DNA from: Sphagnum compactum
Taxonomy: Eukaryota; Bryophyta; Sphagnopsida; Sphagnales
Length of the DNA stretch: 64,000 nucleotides
Assembly: GCA_965153455.1 (NCBI GenBank)
Contig: OZ234502.1
Span: 11,997,495-12,061,494 of the forward strand
Direction of reading: 5' to 3'
Part shown: positions 45,636 through 58,389 of the stretch, piece by piece
How positions within the stretch are numbered: the first letter of the stretch is position 1
Layout of the letters: the number at the start of each line of letters is the position of its first letter
The notes under the pieces: model-generated
The model's database searches: none
What the model saw: only the letters and a program-made list of their open reading frames with translations
Told to the model about the DNA's origin: nothing
Translations under genes and position numbers: made by a program

Positions 45636-48600
45636 ATGGATGTGATGAAGGTGACGAGGAGTCAAAGGGCCAGTGATGCGTCGCCCACGCTGCAGAGGCA
45701 GCAGAAGAAGCAGGAAGTGTGCGCGGAGGTGGTGACAGTGTTGAAGAAGAGGGGGAATCCGGTGGCGGACCAACCGGGTTTCGCGGACGAGCTTCTTGTG
45801 CATTTCAATCAGCTTCCTACCAGGTCTGGGTTCTCTCTTCCTTCCTGTTTCTGCCGCCGCCCTTTCTGGGTTCCCTTTGCAAATTCGCATGTGTCAAGAT
45901 CTTGGGTGCCTGCCAGAAATTCAAGGTTAGAGAGAGAGAGAGCGAGAGAGAGAGGGAGAGAGAGAGATAGAGAGGATGTGTGAAGATCTTGGGTGGGTGG
46001 AAATTCACAGAGACAGAGACACACACACACACACACATAGAGAGAGAGAGAGAGAATGTGTGTGTGTGTTTGAAGATCTTGGATGGGTGGAAATTCACAG
46101 CGAGAGAGAGAGAGAGATGCGTATAGGGTTACATTTTGGAGAGCTTGGGTTTTTTTAAAATTTTGATTAAAAGGCTTCAATTAAAATATTACAAAAAAGT
46201 TGAAGTTGAAATTTAATGTAGGGTTACATTTTCGACTAGAACGTTTGGTGGGTGTCATTGCGGCTGCTCACGAGAACTAAGCAATCACTGCTAGACTCCT
46301 GCTGCTGTATGCCCTCCTGCAGATATGCGTTGGATGTAAACGCAGAGAGAGCAGAAGATGTGTTAACCCACAAGGCCTTGCTCCAAAATGCAAAGGATCC
46401 AGAGAATCGGCCAACTTTCCATGTGCGCGCAGTTCATGTATGTAAGCTTGTGTTTATTCTTCTTTTGTTCTCTTCTTGGTCTCTGCTTTGATTGATAGAT
46501 TTCTGTGTAGACTTGCTTGATGATGTGCAGTGTCTAGATCTTTTGGATTCAGGGAGTTGTTGCCCACAAGACTAATAGTAGTAGTAGTAGTAGTAGCAGC
46601 CTGATGGAAGGGAAGGAATGTGCTCCTTCTGGTGGTGACAGGTACTTCCAGGCGAGGCACTCAAATCACCGAGTTCCAGTCCCCAGTCGCAGGATGAGGA
46701 AGTCTCCAGTCGACCATTTTCTAAACTCAAGTAAGTCCTCTGTATAATATGAGCTATTTTCACTGTGATTTCATTCCTGCAACGAACCATTGCTATAGTG
46801 CAGGCTTTTACTAAACTGAAGAAATTCCACTTGGGATGCCAAAATGAACTAGCTGTTCATTTGAGTATGGCAGTTTTAAAGTGTCAGTGTACAGAAATGT
46901 TTTTACTCACCCAAGGGCCATCCATGATGATGTGTACCAAGTTTGCACGCACCTCCAGCATTTGGATCTTCAGCCAATTTGGAGGCATTAGCTATGGACT
47001 CCAACAAAGCTACATCACCTGTTGTTGAGGACAGAGACAGCAGCAATCACTCACAAAGGTGCCTAATCACTTCTACACCTCCGGGAGTAGATCCCTTCTG
47101 TCCAAGGATGAAGGATTTCTGACTATGACAAACATATCCGTGTTTATGTAACCTTCAAAGTGGAGATTGTTGAATTTTCCTCTGCAATCTCATAGGTATT
47201 CCCAAGGATGAAGGAGTATGAACTTGAGGAAAATTTCAAGGCTAGGTTTCAGGTGTTAGTTCATTTGCTATATGGTTCCAGCTGCTGTTTTGGTGTGGGG
47301 AATTTTTTTATGAGAATTTACTAATGGGGTGTCACCAACTTTTAGGATGCAGCCAATCATATCCACATTTGCCAATGCATGAAGTCACTGTAGCAACCAT
47401 TGACAAGCCGAAGCTTCTAAGCCAGGTATGGTGATTTGGACATTTCCTACCAAGGGTGAATTTCAGCTTTGAAAGAATGGATAGAAATCCCATGTTTGAC
47501 CTAGTTCTGAATGAAATGAACACACCCCAAACCCTAATTTCAAATTCTCGCTTGAAATTATCCTATTGCAGATGAGAGAGGAGTTCCCAAAAACTGCATT
47601 TAGAACTTTGGGGGGGTTTGTTCACTTGCTGTTTTGTTTATGGTAAAAAAAAATAACACTCGTCTATTTTTAACCACAACAAAAAATAACTGGTTCTTGT
47701 TTTGGTTGCCAGTAGATGAGAAAATCTTTTGTAGGTCACAGTAACCAAGCCCACAGGATGAGTAGGCTACAGTAATGAATCTCCAATATTTCTTTGGTTT
47801 CCTTTTTTGTGCTTTTTTCTGGAGGCAATGTCCTTCAGGCTGCACCTTAGCCCTATTGGGTGGTGTCATAGTGACCCCATCTAACTAAACCAGTTACTTT
47901 TTTGGTGGTAAACTACAAAGATCTGAAATTGAGAGATTTGACAGATTAGGTTTTGTACCTATAGCCAGACACTTGGTGGCTGTAAGACAGAAAGCCCCTG
48001 AGTCCTCTTCTGTTTCCCAAGTCAGGGTAGAGATATATGCATCATTGTCTCATGGTGCACTTAGCTTCAGATCTGAGTTGAATCTTGATGGTATTATTGG
48101 ATTGCAGCTGTCTGCATTGCTTGCAGATGTAGGACTCAACATTCGGGAGGCACATGTGTTTTCAACAGTTGATGGGTACTCCCTTGATGTCTTTGTGGTT
48201 GATGGTTGGCCTACAGAGGTACCCCTTTCTTTTATCCTGCCTTAATTGCTTAGATGTCAGGAATGCATTGTCACTATACACAGCATCAGTCTTGGGGATT
48301 GCAGCAGAAAGGTGAGTGCAATCAACTCTCTTTTCTTCTGTTTGCTGAAGGAAGCTGTGCAGACCTCTTCATCTTGGGTGAATGGCATCTTGCAGCAGGA
48401 TTCTGCTAATATTGGTGATCCGTTTGCCTTCTCTTGTCACAGGAGACTGAAGATCTGTTGGATGCTCTGCAGATTGCACTTGCTGCTACTGAGGTACTAT
48501 TTCTTGCATGTTGAAGCAATGCCTGTGTTTGCTTCATATGGGTATATGTTTGAGAGACATGGGTTTCTTTCTGTATGATGGATATTCCATGTTGGCAGCA

Positions 48601-51600
48601 TTTTATCACCCCTAAAGCTTGTCTGGCTCTCCCTGATGATAGTTTATCCAATGCATGCACCTGCAAGCCTTCATTGGGTGAATGGCCATGAAGATGATGA
48701 TTGCCATAATTTCATTTCCTGGGACTGTTGGAAATGAAATAATGCAGAGGACATGCTGAGTGATAATTTTGCAGAAAAAATCGTGGCAAAAGACATCATC
48801 GCTAGTATCTGATTCTCCACCACGGGAGGCTGCTGCACCAATTCTGCAACCAGACAGTGCACATTCCTCACTTTTGCCAAGTGGTACTGATGACTGGGAG
48901 ATTGATAGCAGCCAACTAAAATACATTTCAAAACTGGCAAATGGCTCATTTGGAGACTTGTAAGTTCCCATTCTTTTCATGAAATGTGCGAAAACAATAT
49001 ATGGCAATTGGCTGGAGGTTGAGGTCATGTGGGGTTGAGGTCATAGTCACCTGATTGAGTTTTGTTGCCTATGACCCACTTTTGAATAGTGATTGACAAT
49101 CACTATTCAAACTCTCTCAGATCTCTCTTCTATTCCGAGCCTCCTTTCCATCATGGAGTATCTTCCTTCAATCCTTACAAGATTTGGGTCTCCTCCTCTA
49201 GTAGTATCTTGGAAGTATATGAAATCTTTAGGTCAAGATTTCTCTAATTATACAGAAACTGCTAAGGGTTTGAACATTGTTGAAGTCCAGAAGAGTTTGA
49301 ATAGTGATTGTGATTATTCCAACTTTGGAAGTTGTTGCTCTGGTCATGTCGTTTCAGCTGACCTAGACATGCATTCCTGACCCTAATTTAGTTGATCTTT
49401 TTTTCCAGAGGTACTAAGTTTTGGACCTCTTTTCTGAATGGTGTTTCTCTTTGTTCAAGTGGTTACTGATATAGGTCACAACAAAGTTGTTGCAATTTTG
49501 TTGTTAAACAAGATAGGGGGTGCATGAATGGAAATCAAATGTCCTTGGCTTTGTTGAGTTGAAGATCCAATCTAGATTGATGTCACCTGCCTTGATGTTT
49601 GAGCTGAAAACTTTCTGCACGTGCAGGTATCGAGGGACATATTGTGGACAGGATGTTGCTATCAAAATTCTGAAACCCGAGCGTTTGAACGAAAACTTAC
49701 AACGTGAATTTCAACAAGAAGTTTCAATTATGCGGTGGGTTCCTTTTCCTCAATTTAAACATTTGGGATGGGAAAGCTGTAAAATTGTCATGTGTGTTAT
49801 ATCACTTGGAGATTAGCTTATCCTTTCAGTGCATCAGTATTTTATCTTCTACATGTATAACAATGTCTGCAGTGAGGCAAATTTTATCAGAAACTGTCAA
49901 TTTCAGGACATTTCAAAGATGAAAAACCTGGAGCAGGAGATTGATCTTGAATAACACACATGGGTATGTGTACCCAAAAGAAAGCTCTCATTTACCTGGG
50001 GTCACTTATGAGGCCTTGATGGTTTGCAGAAAGGTTCGACATAAAAATGTTGTGCAATTCATTGGTGCTTGCACCAAACCTCCCAATTTGTGCATTGTGA
50101 CAGGCATGTACATTTTCATCTCATTTCATCTCAGTTCTGGCAGGAGTGATTTCTTATCCATCTTGCCCCACACTGTCCTGCTCTCATATTGGAAAAAAAG
50201 TGAGATGCTCCTTTTACTAGTAATAATGTGTGAGGATGATGTGCATATTGAACTTCATATTTTTTTTGCATCATCTATTGGTGGTACACAGCACAAGAGA
50301 AGGTGGGTGCAGTTTGATAGTTTGTCCTTTTTATGCTGGTCATATCCTGATCCGGAAGAGAATCTTTGTATGCAGAGTTCATGTCATGTGGAAGTGTGTA
50401 TGATTATATCCACAAGCAAAAGGCTGTTTTAAAACTGCCAATGCTACTTCGAGTGGCAATTGACATTTCAAAGGGCATGGACTACCTTCACCAGAACAAC
50501 ATCATTCACCGGGACCTGAAGGCTGCCAACCTTCTAATGGATGAAAATGAGGTAGAGTGACAATATTTTCAAAACATCAAGAAAGAGCAACCTGTCATGG
50601 GTGTAAGACTTCTGCAATTTAATGGTGGCCCAAAACTAAGGGAAAAAATTGGGTTACTGGTTGTAGGTAGTGAAAGTTGCAGATTTTGGTGTAGCAAGAG
50701 TGCAAGCACAGTCTGGAGTGATGACAGCAGAGACTGGCACATATCGCTGGATGGCTCCTGAGGTAAAATGCATTGTGTACTTTCCTGTGTTTTTTTTGCT
50801 TTGACTCAAATCAGAAGTATGGGGAGTTCTTGATACTGATGGAGATACATACGTATATGTTTTCTATTGTGGTCCAGGTTATTGAGCACAAGCCATATGA
50901 CCGAAAGGCAGATGTGTTCAGTTTTGCAATAGTTTTGTGGGAACTTTTGACAGGAAAGGTAAATCTTTCTTTCAATGCAAAACATGTCTCACAGAGGGGC
51001 ACAAGCTTAATGATTCTCTATTTAAGGAAAAGGAATCAGAATGTGGCCAAACAATGGCTCTGTGTCTTTGATCATCCATCAATTTTCAGCACTTCTCATA
51101 AAGTGGGTTGCCATGAACTTTTAACATGAGTGGTTGCTTTTGTTTGGGATGGGGTTTTAGATACCATATGAGAATTTAACTCCTCTTCAGGCAGCAGTGG
51201 GTGTTGTGCAAAAGGTATGGCTCCATGTCTAAGCATCTTCCAATATTTCACACCCTGTATACAATAGGTGTTGTGTGAGAGATTCTAAGGCTTGATCAGT
51301 GCAACAGAACATTTTTCTGTGACCCTTCAGTTCAGTTGTTGCCAGACACCTTGTACAGGAGTTAATTCACTTTTTAGCATTCTGAATCTTGTGTTATCAA
51401 ACATCGAGCATTGATATAGCAATTTTTGTGGTGTGTGCTTGCTTTCTTAGGGTTTACGCCCAACCATACCCTCTAGTACTCCTCCAAAGCTAGCAGAGCT
51501 ATTGGAACGTTGTTGGGCAACCAACTCATCAGAGCGCCCAGAGTTTTCTTCCATCACTACATATCTCCAGGAAATTGTGAAAGAGGTACTCATCACCTGA

Positions 51601-51830
51601 GATCTGTCTCATTGTGATTTGAACAGAAGACAGGATGAACTAATGGGTCTCAAGTTTTATTCTGCACTCGTTTCTTTGTAATCAGCCTTGGTATTATATG
51701 TGTCTTGGTAAATTATGATGTTGAGACTTTCTTTCTATGCATGCAGCTTCCTGCTGGAGAAGGCGATCCAAAGCGGAAGGATAAAAAGTTAGGCGGGCTA
51801 TTTTCACATCTTAAGCGCACATCTCACTAG
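45636..51830 (+). CDS. STY8/STY17/STY46: ACT-domain Raf-like Ser/Thr/Tyr protein kinase of the STY8/STY17/STY46 group, 571 residues, 15 exons
   Basis: Fifteen exons join in frame: 45636-45823, 46323-46437, 46553-46730, 47346-47425, 48108-48218, 48443-48493, 48775-48959, 49627-49734, 50030-50103, 50376-50551, 50667-50762, 50878-50958, 51161-51214, 51451-51585, 51747-51830. The length matches Arabidopsis homologues (about 570). Order of domains: an N-terminal conserved block ([20 protein letters not shown]), an eight-Ser run (residues 110-117), an ACT domain (about 171-240, with [18 protein letters not shown] and [16 protein letters not shown]), then the kinase domain. Kinase landmarks are NGSFGDLYRG at the glycine loop, VAIK with Lys316, HRDLKAAN with Asp410, DFG 428-430 and GTYRWMAPE. 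In Arabidopsis these cytosolic kinases phosphorylate transit peptides of chloroplast preproteins and affect plastid development. The ATG at 45636 is the first after an in-frame TAG at 45513. All key residues are present, so the gene appears functional. One intron uses a GC donor at 50104. The closest relatives outside this group are other Raf-like MAPKKKs. Confidence 0.95.
45891..46128 (+). repeat. Three tandem units in kinase intron 1 with GA/CA microsatellites
   Basis: The block GTGT(..)AAGATCTTGGGTG..G.AAATTCA(C)AG starts near 45891, 45978 and 46066, a period of roughly 88. Each copy is followed by GAGAGA runs; the second also has a (CA)n run of about nine units. Units 2 and 3 are almost identical in the non-microsatellite part. 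All lie inside the first intron (45824-46322). Confidence 0.8.
46577..46600 (+). repeat. Coding AGT trinucleotide repeat (Ser run) in kinase exon 3
   Basis: Six AGT and two AGC codons in a row encode eight serines in the linker between the N-terminal block and the ACT domain. The region is variable in length in this family, so the repeat is likely tolerated. Confidence 0.85.
50104..50375 (+). other. GC-AG intron of the kinase gene
   Basis: The exon ending GTGACAG at 50103 is followed by GCATGT, and the next exon begins after TGTATGCAG at 50376. Only this junction keeps the conserved reading IVTEFMS. The nearby GT at 50108 would shift the frame. GC donors occur in about one percent of plant introns and may be spliced less efficiently. 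Confidence 0.75.
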
Positions 51831-54200
51831 TCAGTGTGCTTCTCTCCTCTATGGATTCATCATCAGATTAGTATTTCCACAATTTAAGGACTGGTTTATT
51901 GGATGAAAAGAAAAGTTACACCTGCGATCTTGATGTGGTGGTGATGTTGGTTTGATTGGCATTCATAAAGCCCCTTGGTGTCTGAATTGTATTGATTCAA
52001 TGTTACATCCAAAAGCAATTAAGGATTAAAAGGATCCATGTCCATGAAACTCTGCTCTACTTACAGGGTAAGGTGGATTTGTTACCAACTGATCAGAAGG
52101 TAGGAAAATTGCTTGAATATTGTTGAAGGGGGTTGTACATTCCCAGGTTGGTTTTCACAATGCTCAAGACTTAATGTTTGCAATACAAGTGTGGCCTGAT
52201 TTTCAAGAGGTGGTAGTGCTTATTTGGCCTCTCACTATACGAGAGGGGTTGAGTGCAAAAGTCTAGCAACCCTTAATAAGGTTTGCTGAAACTGACAACT
52301 CCAATGGCCAGGACAAAGATGGGTACAGACATTTACCCTCCCCCACTGTAGTGGCCAAGATTTTAGGAACTTTGAACTTCATGAAAACCTCAGATCAGCT
52401 CTGTTAATTGCAAAGAAGTCAATTGTGATTGAGAAAATGTGATTTTAAACATGCCCAATTTATTGTAGTCTGATACTCTGGAGTAATGGGGTTTTCCTTC
52501 TAAGATTTCTTGGGTTACTAAAACAAAATTTGAGAATCCTTGATGTTAACAGGTACCAAACATTGCCCTGATGTTATGCAACGAGAGAATGGCATTCTGA
52601 TCTACCTAACCAGTGGTTTCTGGTGGCAAACTCTTGGTCAAGTTTGGCAGCTTTTTAAGCTGACTTAAACTGGCAGAATTGGCAGCCACTGTTGATTATG
52701 ATATTTTCCTACCTACCTCAGCTACATAATGATCAACCTTTGCAAGTTCATGCATCTATGTAGTCTGGACCTTTATGCTGGCGAACTGACCATAGGGGGC
52801 AAACTGTGCCTCAGTTTTGTCCCTCCAGTTTGACCTAGTGTCTCAACAAGAGGAAGAATGTGCCTCCTAAGGCACATTCTCTATTATGTACAAAAGAAGG
52901 TAACTGAAGAACCAAGCACAAAGTTACAGATGATGAAACAGAAACACAGCATCTCTTCACATGCCTGTGTCTTGGAAGAGTTACACATGCAGGTGTCTGA
53001 TCTTCAATTGCTGTTTGAATAGATTTCTATAGACCTAGCTACAAGTAACTCTCCTCATTAAAAGACAAAGCAGGCTCCTGGAGAGTACTGCAAGGCTGCT
53101 GGGGGGTTGCAGGAGGACTGAAAAAGGCTGGAGTTAGGGCCCACTCAAATTGCATGTATAGTAGTAGGCTGAGGCTTTCAGTTGAAGGAATGGGCACAAC
53201 TTATTTGGGTAGTTGGAACTGGTTTGTAGGATTAATATTGATATTAGAGTTATCCGTAAAGTAAGACAAACGCCCGCACTAGAACCTTGAGTTTGGTCAT
53301 ACACAGGGTGAGATTGAAAAGAAAACCTGCAAAAAAGTACACTACCATTCAAGGAGGGGTGAATCTCAGAAAACCATCAATTTGGTAAGCTTAGTTTCAT
53401 CCTGTCTTTCCTTTTACCTTTTTTCCTGAGCGGCTCCGCTGCTGATACATATATTTTCACTTTTCCTACCTATACAACTATTATAATTACTTTCGAACCT
53501 TGTGCATTAAATGCTGAGTTTCAGCATTTCGTACTGAGTTGCAACATTTCATACTGTGATTTAATAAAATGTCTCTACTTTGCTAATACCACTCAAAGAG
53601 AGGGGATAGGGGTGAAAGGAGGCCCAAAGACAGGGTGAAGACAGGGTTACTTTACAGATAACTCTATTATCTGGGAGGGATTGTACGCCTATGATTGTAG
53701 TGTACCACTCTTGGAAAGCAGGCACAAGAACTTAGTCATCCTACGCCTCATGATCTATTTCCACTTAGGTTCAGGACAATGTTCTCCTCATTCTTGAGGA
53801 TGGGTCTTTAAGCCCATGGGTGGGGAGACACTCCCAAAGTGCAGTGCGAGACTTACTATTGCCTCATCATTGGCCCCTTATTATGGGAATGCCCCTTATC
53901 ATCCTAGGGCTTTGCCCTACAATTAGTTAACCAAGCCACATGTAAGCTCAAAAGTGTTGACATCAAACCATGATGGGTTGGGTGGAGGACAAAAGTAGAG
54001 GGTTGCTCAACACCAGTGTTGTGCAGGTATGTTGTTTTTGATATATCCTTGAATAAGGGTATATAATTTTTTTCAATTTATTTACTCATTAGGTAAAGCT
54101 ATATTAGCTCTCAAATTTTTTCCATCAGGTTAAGGTCTGGGTAAACAAATTTTATTTTATTTTTTGTGAATGGGTAGGTTATGGGTACCCCCATCATATG
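51831..54200. other. Kinase 3' flank and intergenic DNA
   Basis: The first few hundred bases after the stop probably hold the kinase 3' untranslated region. No further exon or gene was recognised to 54200. Confidence 0.5.
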
Positions 54201-54204
54201 CCTT

Positions 54205-54230
54205 GGGGGGGGGGGGAGGGTGAGGGGGGA
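54205..54230 (+). repeat. G-run with G-quadruplex potential
   Basis: Twelve G residues, then A-GGG-TGA-GGGGGG. The spacing of G-tracts fits an intramolecular quadruplex. It could also be a sequencing weak spot. Confidence 0.6.
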
Positions 54231-57200
54231 AATGTGGGTATGTGTTTTTAACTTATATAATTAAAAATGAAGGAAAATGTCCAGTTTGTTGAAAGGTCTG
54301 ACCTTAAACAAATCCAGCTTCGGGTATGGGCATTTTTCACATATATTCAAGGTTATGAACGAAATATAATTTTTCAAATTTACATACCTTGAATATGTGC
54401 TCCATGAGGGTATAGCTGATTTGACTGAAATAGGTGACAGTAAATAATATACCCTATTCATATAAATGAATGGAAATATCTGAGATATTGAAAATATACA
54501 TGCACAACATGTGAAGATATAAATGCACAACACTGGTCAACAAAATTTGTGTCAAGACTGATTTATAAAGTCAAGAAAATGCTAAAGAGCATAGGGCATA
54601 GTTTGCCCTATCACCATATATCATCCATAAATCCGCTTTGTAGAACATAGTGGCAGCGACATATAAGTCACAAACAAAAACATCTCATGTTTGGGCACAT
54701 TTGATCAGGAAATTTATTAATTGATCAAGCAAAGGCATGGCCCAAAGCAAGGCAAGAATTGTCTCAATTTGAATCTTAATGTAACACATTGAGATTCTTG
54801 GCTGTTGCTGCCACTTCGTCCATCTCAAGAAACATTTTCACAATCAAATTTTTGTTGATAAAATCTCATTTTGCCCTATTTCTCCTTCTGAAGCTCTTGT
54901 ACTTCTGACTTGCTCTTGGTAGCCTTTATGAATCATAAATTAACTATGAAAAGCATTTGCACTTATGGGGTGTGAAATATTTTGTGTTAAAATTTGACAA
55001 TACCTGAGTCAAAAAAAGGTAATGTGTAGGACATCATGTGAAGGAGCTTAGATTTTTTACCATATTATTATTATCTAACATATTTTTTATATTCATATAT
55101 TTAAGCCATTTAAAATTTAACTTAAATTTTATGTTTGGATTGAATTTTGGAGCATATAAATTTGTTTGAACCTCTCATTTTAATTGAAGCCATGAGTGAT
55201 GAGGGATTCATAGTTTATCCACATGTTCATCGATATCAAGCAATCAAGGATGTTCAAAAGTAAAAACATAGTTTTAAAAAATAAACATATATATGTAATA
55301 TGTAAGTCAATCGAAGTGCACTTTGCAACTACAAACTGCTATTTAAACTTAACACCTATACCCCTTGTACATATGTTACATTTTTTTAAATTTTATTTCT
55401 TATATCCAAGATTAATTCATACCCTACATCAGTTATATCTTGGTTTTGAAAATAAACACAATTCTATTATTGACCAATTGAATTGTAATTTCTATCCAAC
55501 AAGCAATATACGGGACCTTAATAACATTTTTACTCACAAAATTTCCAATTGAAAAGAAACTATGGCCCCTAGCATTTGCATCAATAAAATTTGTTTCTAA
55601 ACAAGTGCTAAATTGACTAAATATGTAGTGATTTCAAGGTAGGACTTTAGATTCAAAACCTTTTCGCAACAAAATGAAAACATTAAACAAAAGACAAGAT
55701 TAAAATTAAATCAAGAATGATTTCGAAAAGAAGGTTCCTATGGCATGTCTTGCCCTTATATCACGTTCAAAAATGAAATTTAACCAATAATATCTAACCA
55801 ATATAACTAGTAAATGACAATTTCTAACTAATCATATATCCAGTATACGACCAATTATGACCAATAATTTAACGAGTAGCTAGTGTAACTTGTATGTAAT
55901 TATCGTCCTACTAGTAACCTACCTAATATTTGTATTTTGCTGCCACCTTATCAAGGGGCACTAGCATATTGATCTAATGTGTTTTGAAATTTCCAAGAAT
56001 TTTGATTCCTTTTGTTTCCATGATCTTGGCAAGTTTGGTAAATTCAAGATGAAAATTTATACCAGAAAACATATAAAGTTTTGCAATTAGTTCTTATGAC
56101 TATCTTTTAATTGCAGGCGACAATTAATCACAAATGACATGGCAACATCATTGATTTCATCTATTTTCGGATGAGGTATGTTGTCAACACACATGGTCTC
56201 ATGTTTTAAAAGGAAGATAAATGTATGCACCTTGGTCCCGAGGTGGACACTACTAAAAAAAAAGTAGAAAATTCATGAATAAAATTATAGGGTGCAATAT
56301 ATTGGTTGTGAGGTAAAAGTTATGTTAATTAGTTTAAAAATAGGGTGATATATATTTTGAAAACTATATTATAATAAATATAGGGTATGTGTAAATTTGT
56401 AATATTATAAATGTTTTATACAAAAAATAGCATGTGCATTATAAAATAAGGTATTAATGATTAGTAGGTTCAATTATTATGAAATAATGTTAATTAATTG
56501 TCTTTTGATTGTATATGATGCTTATAGGGTCAATAAATTAATTGAAGCAAAATTGAGTTGGAAATAGAGAATTGAAATGTTGATGTGTCTGTATCATCAC
56601 AAGTGTGATGTAATTGATATTAATTGGGTGGATGTATATTTTATTATATCTACTATCACTATGAATTATGAGAAGGAAAACGACATCTATTGGTTAGATT
56701 GTTTTGATGCAAATTTTCTAGATGAATTTGTGACTAATAAAATTTTGTAACTACAATTTTTTTCATTTCAATTATGTTCCATGCTTTCATTTTTGCTTTA
56801 ACCTCCAAACTTTTCTAGTTTTGAATTCTGTAAATTTAAAATTTTAAAGTAATATAGGGTACTAAAATTGGATTCTAGAATAAATTATAAACAAATAAAG
56901 GTGGGGGAAAATATAAATCCAAAATCTAATACCACCCCCCCAAATAGTCGTTTGACGCACGTATGTGACAAAAATAACATTAAGTGTTCCCCCCAGGACC
57001 ATGGTGGGGGTTTACAATTAAATGATGTAACTATATTATTAACTATCCTAATTTATCTACCTACTTTTATTACCTATATAGCTAGCTTAGTCTAGCTACC
57101 TAGGCTAGCCTTTAAAATGCAATTATAAAGAATGGAACTATTCACTTCATTGAGGATTCAAACCAAGTTTTTAATCATTAGACCATACCTTTTTAAATGA

Positions 57201-58055
57201 TATTATTTGTCAAATTACTTATTTCACATCTTGTTGTGCATTACTTACATACGTAAATACAAACATAGATACTTAATAAGGAGGTAGATGGCCAAGACCA
57301 CTTTACTTAATTGTCTAGCTTAAACCTAGCCTACTCACCTACCTACCAAATTTAAACCTATGTAGCTTAGCTAATAAACTAGGTATGTAAGTAATAATAT
57401 CTAGTCTATGCTAATGTAACTTACTAACTATATGTAATAATTACTAATCTAAACTAGTTAATAAAAGGTACGTTAGGACAAGCTATTATTATCCATAGCT
57501 AGTAAGTAGGCTAGGCTAATACTTGTTGCCTATAATTAATAGGTTAGCATATAAGCTAAACATAAGCCACTTACCTTCCCTAACCTACTTTTCACAATTG
57601 TTGCCTTGGCACTATTGGATGCAAGCATTCAATCATGAGCCACACTTGCCCTTTTAAGCCACTTCTTTTTTTGAAGAATATCCTTGAAATGTTTATAAAA
57701 AATATTCTAAAAAATCATTAAAAATCATTAAGATGTTCTTTATATCATATCTTAAGGTTTACATTAAACATTTGCCCAAAATCGCTAGGTATGAATCCTT
57801 TCACATTACAAAAACAATGGTTACACCTATTTTTAAATTGCTCTTAAGTATTTTTATTCATTAATATCAATTTCAAATTTTCATGAATGTATATTAATGT
57901 TTTAAATATAAAAATTTTAAATACACAAAATTATGTAACAATTTCAAATATTTTGGTACAGGTTTGCAAAACTGCACCTTATTACAAGACCATGTTTTTT
58001 ATGCCTTTAAATTGCAAGTACAATGATTAATGTGATTAAGTCTATTTGTTTGAAA
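54231..58055. other. AT-rich intergenic DNA
   Basis: No gene recognised. A possible CACTA-type left end, CACTACTAAAAAAAAAGTAG, lies at 56248 but no partner was found. CTAGGTA-like words and one tRNA-like module occur at 57060-57600. Confidence 0.5.
57148..57197 (-). other. tRNA-like module, shortened
   Basis: On the minus strand the sequence is GGTATGGTCTAATGATTAAA, ACTTGGTTT, then GAATCCTCA. The first half matches the module at 30838-30895 (both share ACTTGGTTT), and GGTTTGAATCC resembles a B-box. The middle part is missing, so it cannot be a tRNA. CTAGGTA-type sequence follows on the same strand. Confidence 0.35.
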
Positions 58056-58389
58056 TGACATTACAAGAAATCATGTCAATGCCAACCCATGTCTTTCTGA
58101 CATATTTAATTATAGAATGGTTTTAAATTATAGATGTGATTATGACTTGCAACTATTATTGGTTTGGTTGAAAATGAAGATGAAAAGCATATCATCCACA
58201 ATTGGTGGCCTTCAACAATATAGATGAAAATTTAATTATTTTTGGAACTAGTTAATTTGGTCCATAGTTCATTAAATATGTGGCATCTTGTTCAACTTGA
58301 ATTATGACTATATTTCATAGTTGTAAATGTACATGTGTTAATAGCATACTAGTGCATGCAATGTATGTAGTTCATGAAATTCAAGGCTA

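Noticed and set aside
45163-46180. Minus-strand frames rich in Ser/Leu across the kinase leader and intron 1
   Set aside because: They come from the GA/CT microsatellites and oppose the well-supported kinase exons.
47150-47260. An extra kinase exon after the AG near 47196
   Set aside because: Exon 3 ends in phase 1 and joins directly to 47346 to give the conserved sequence before the ACT domain; adding this block breaks the frame.
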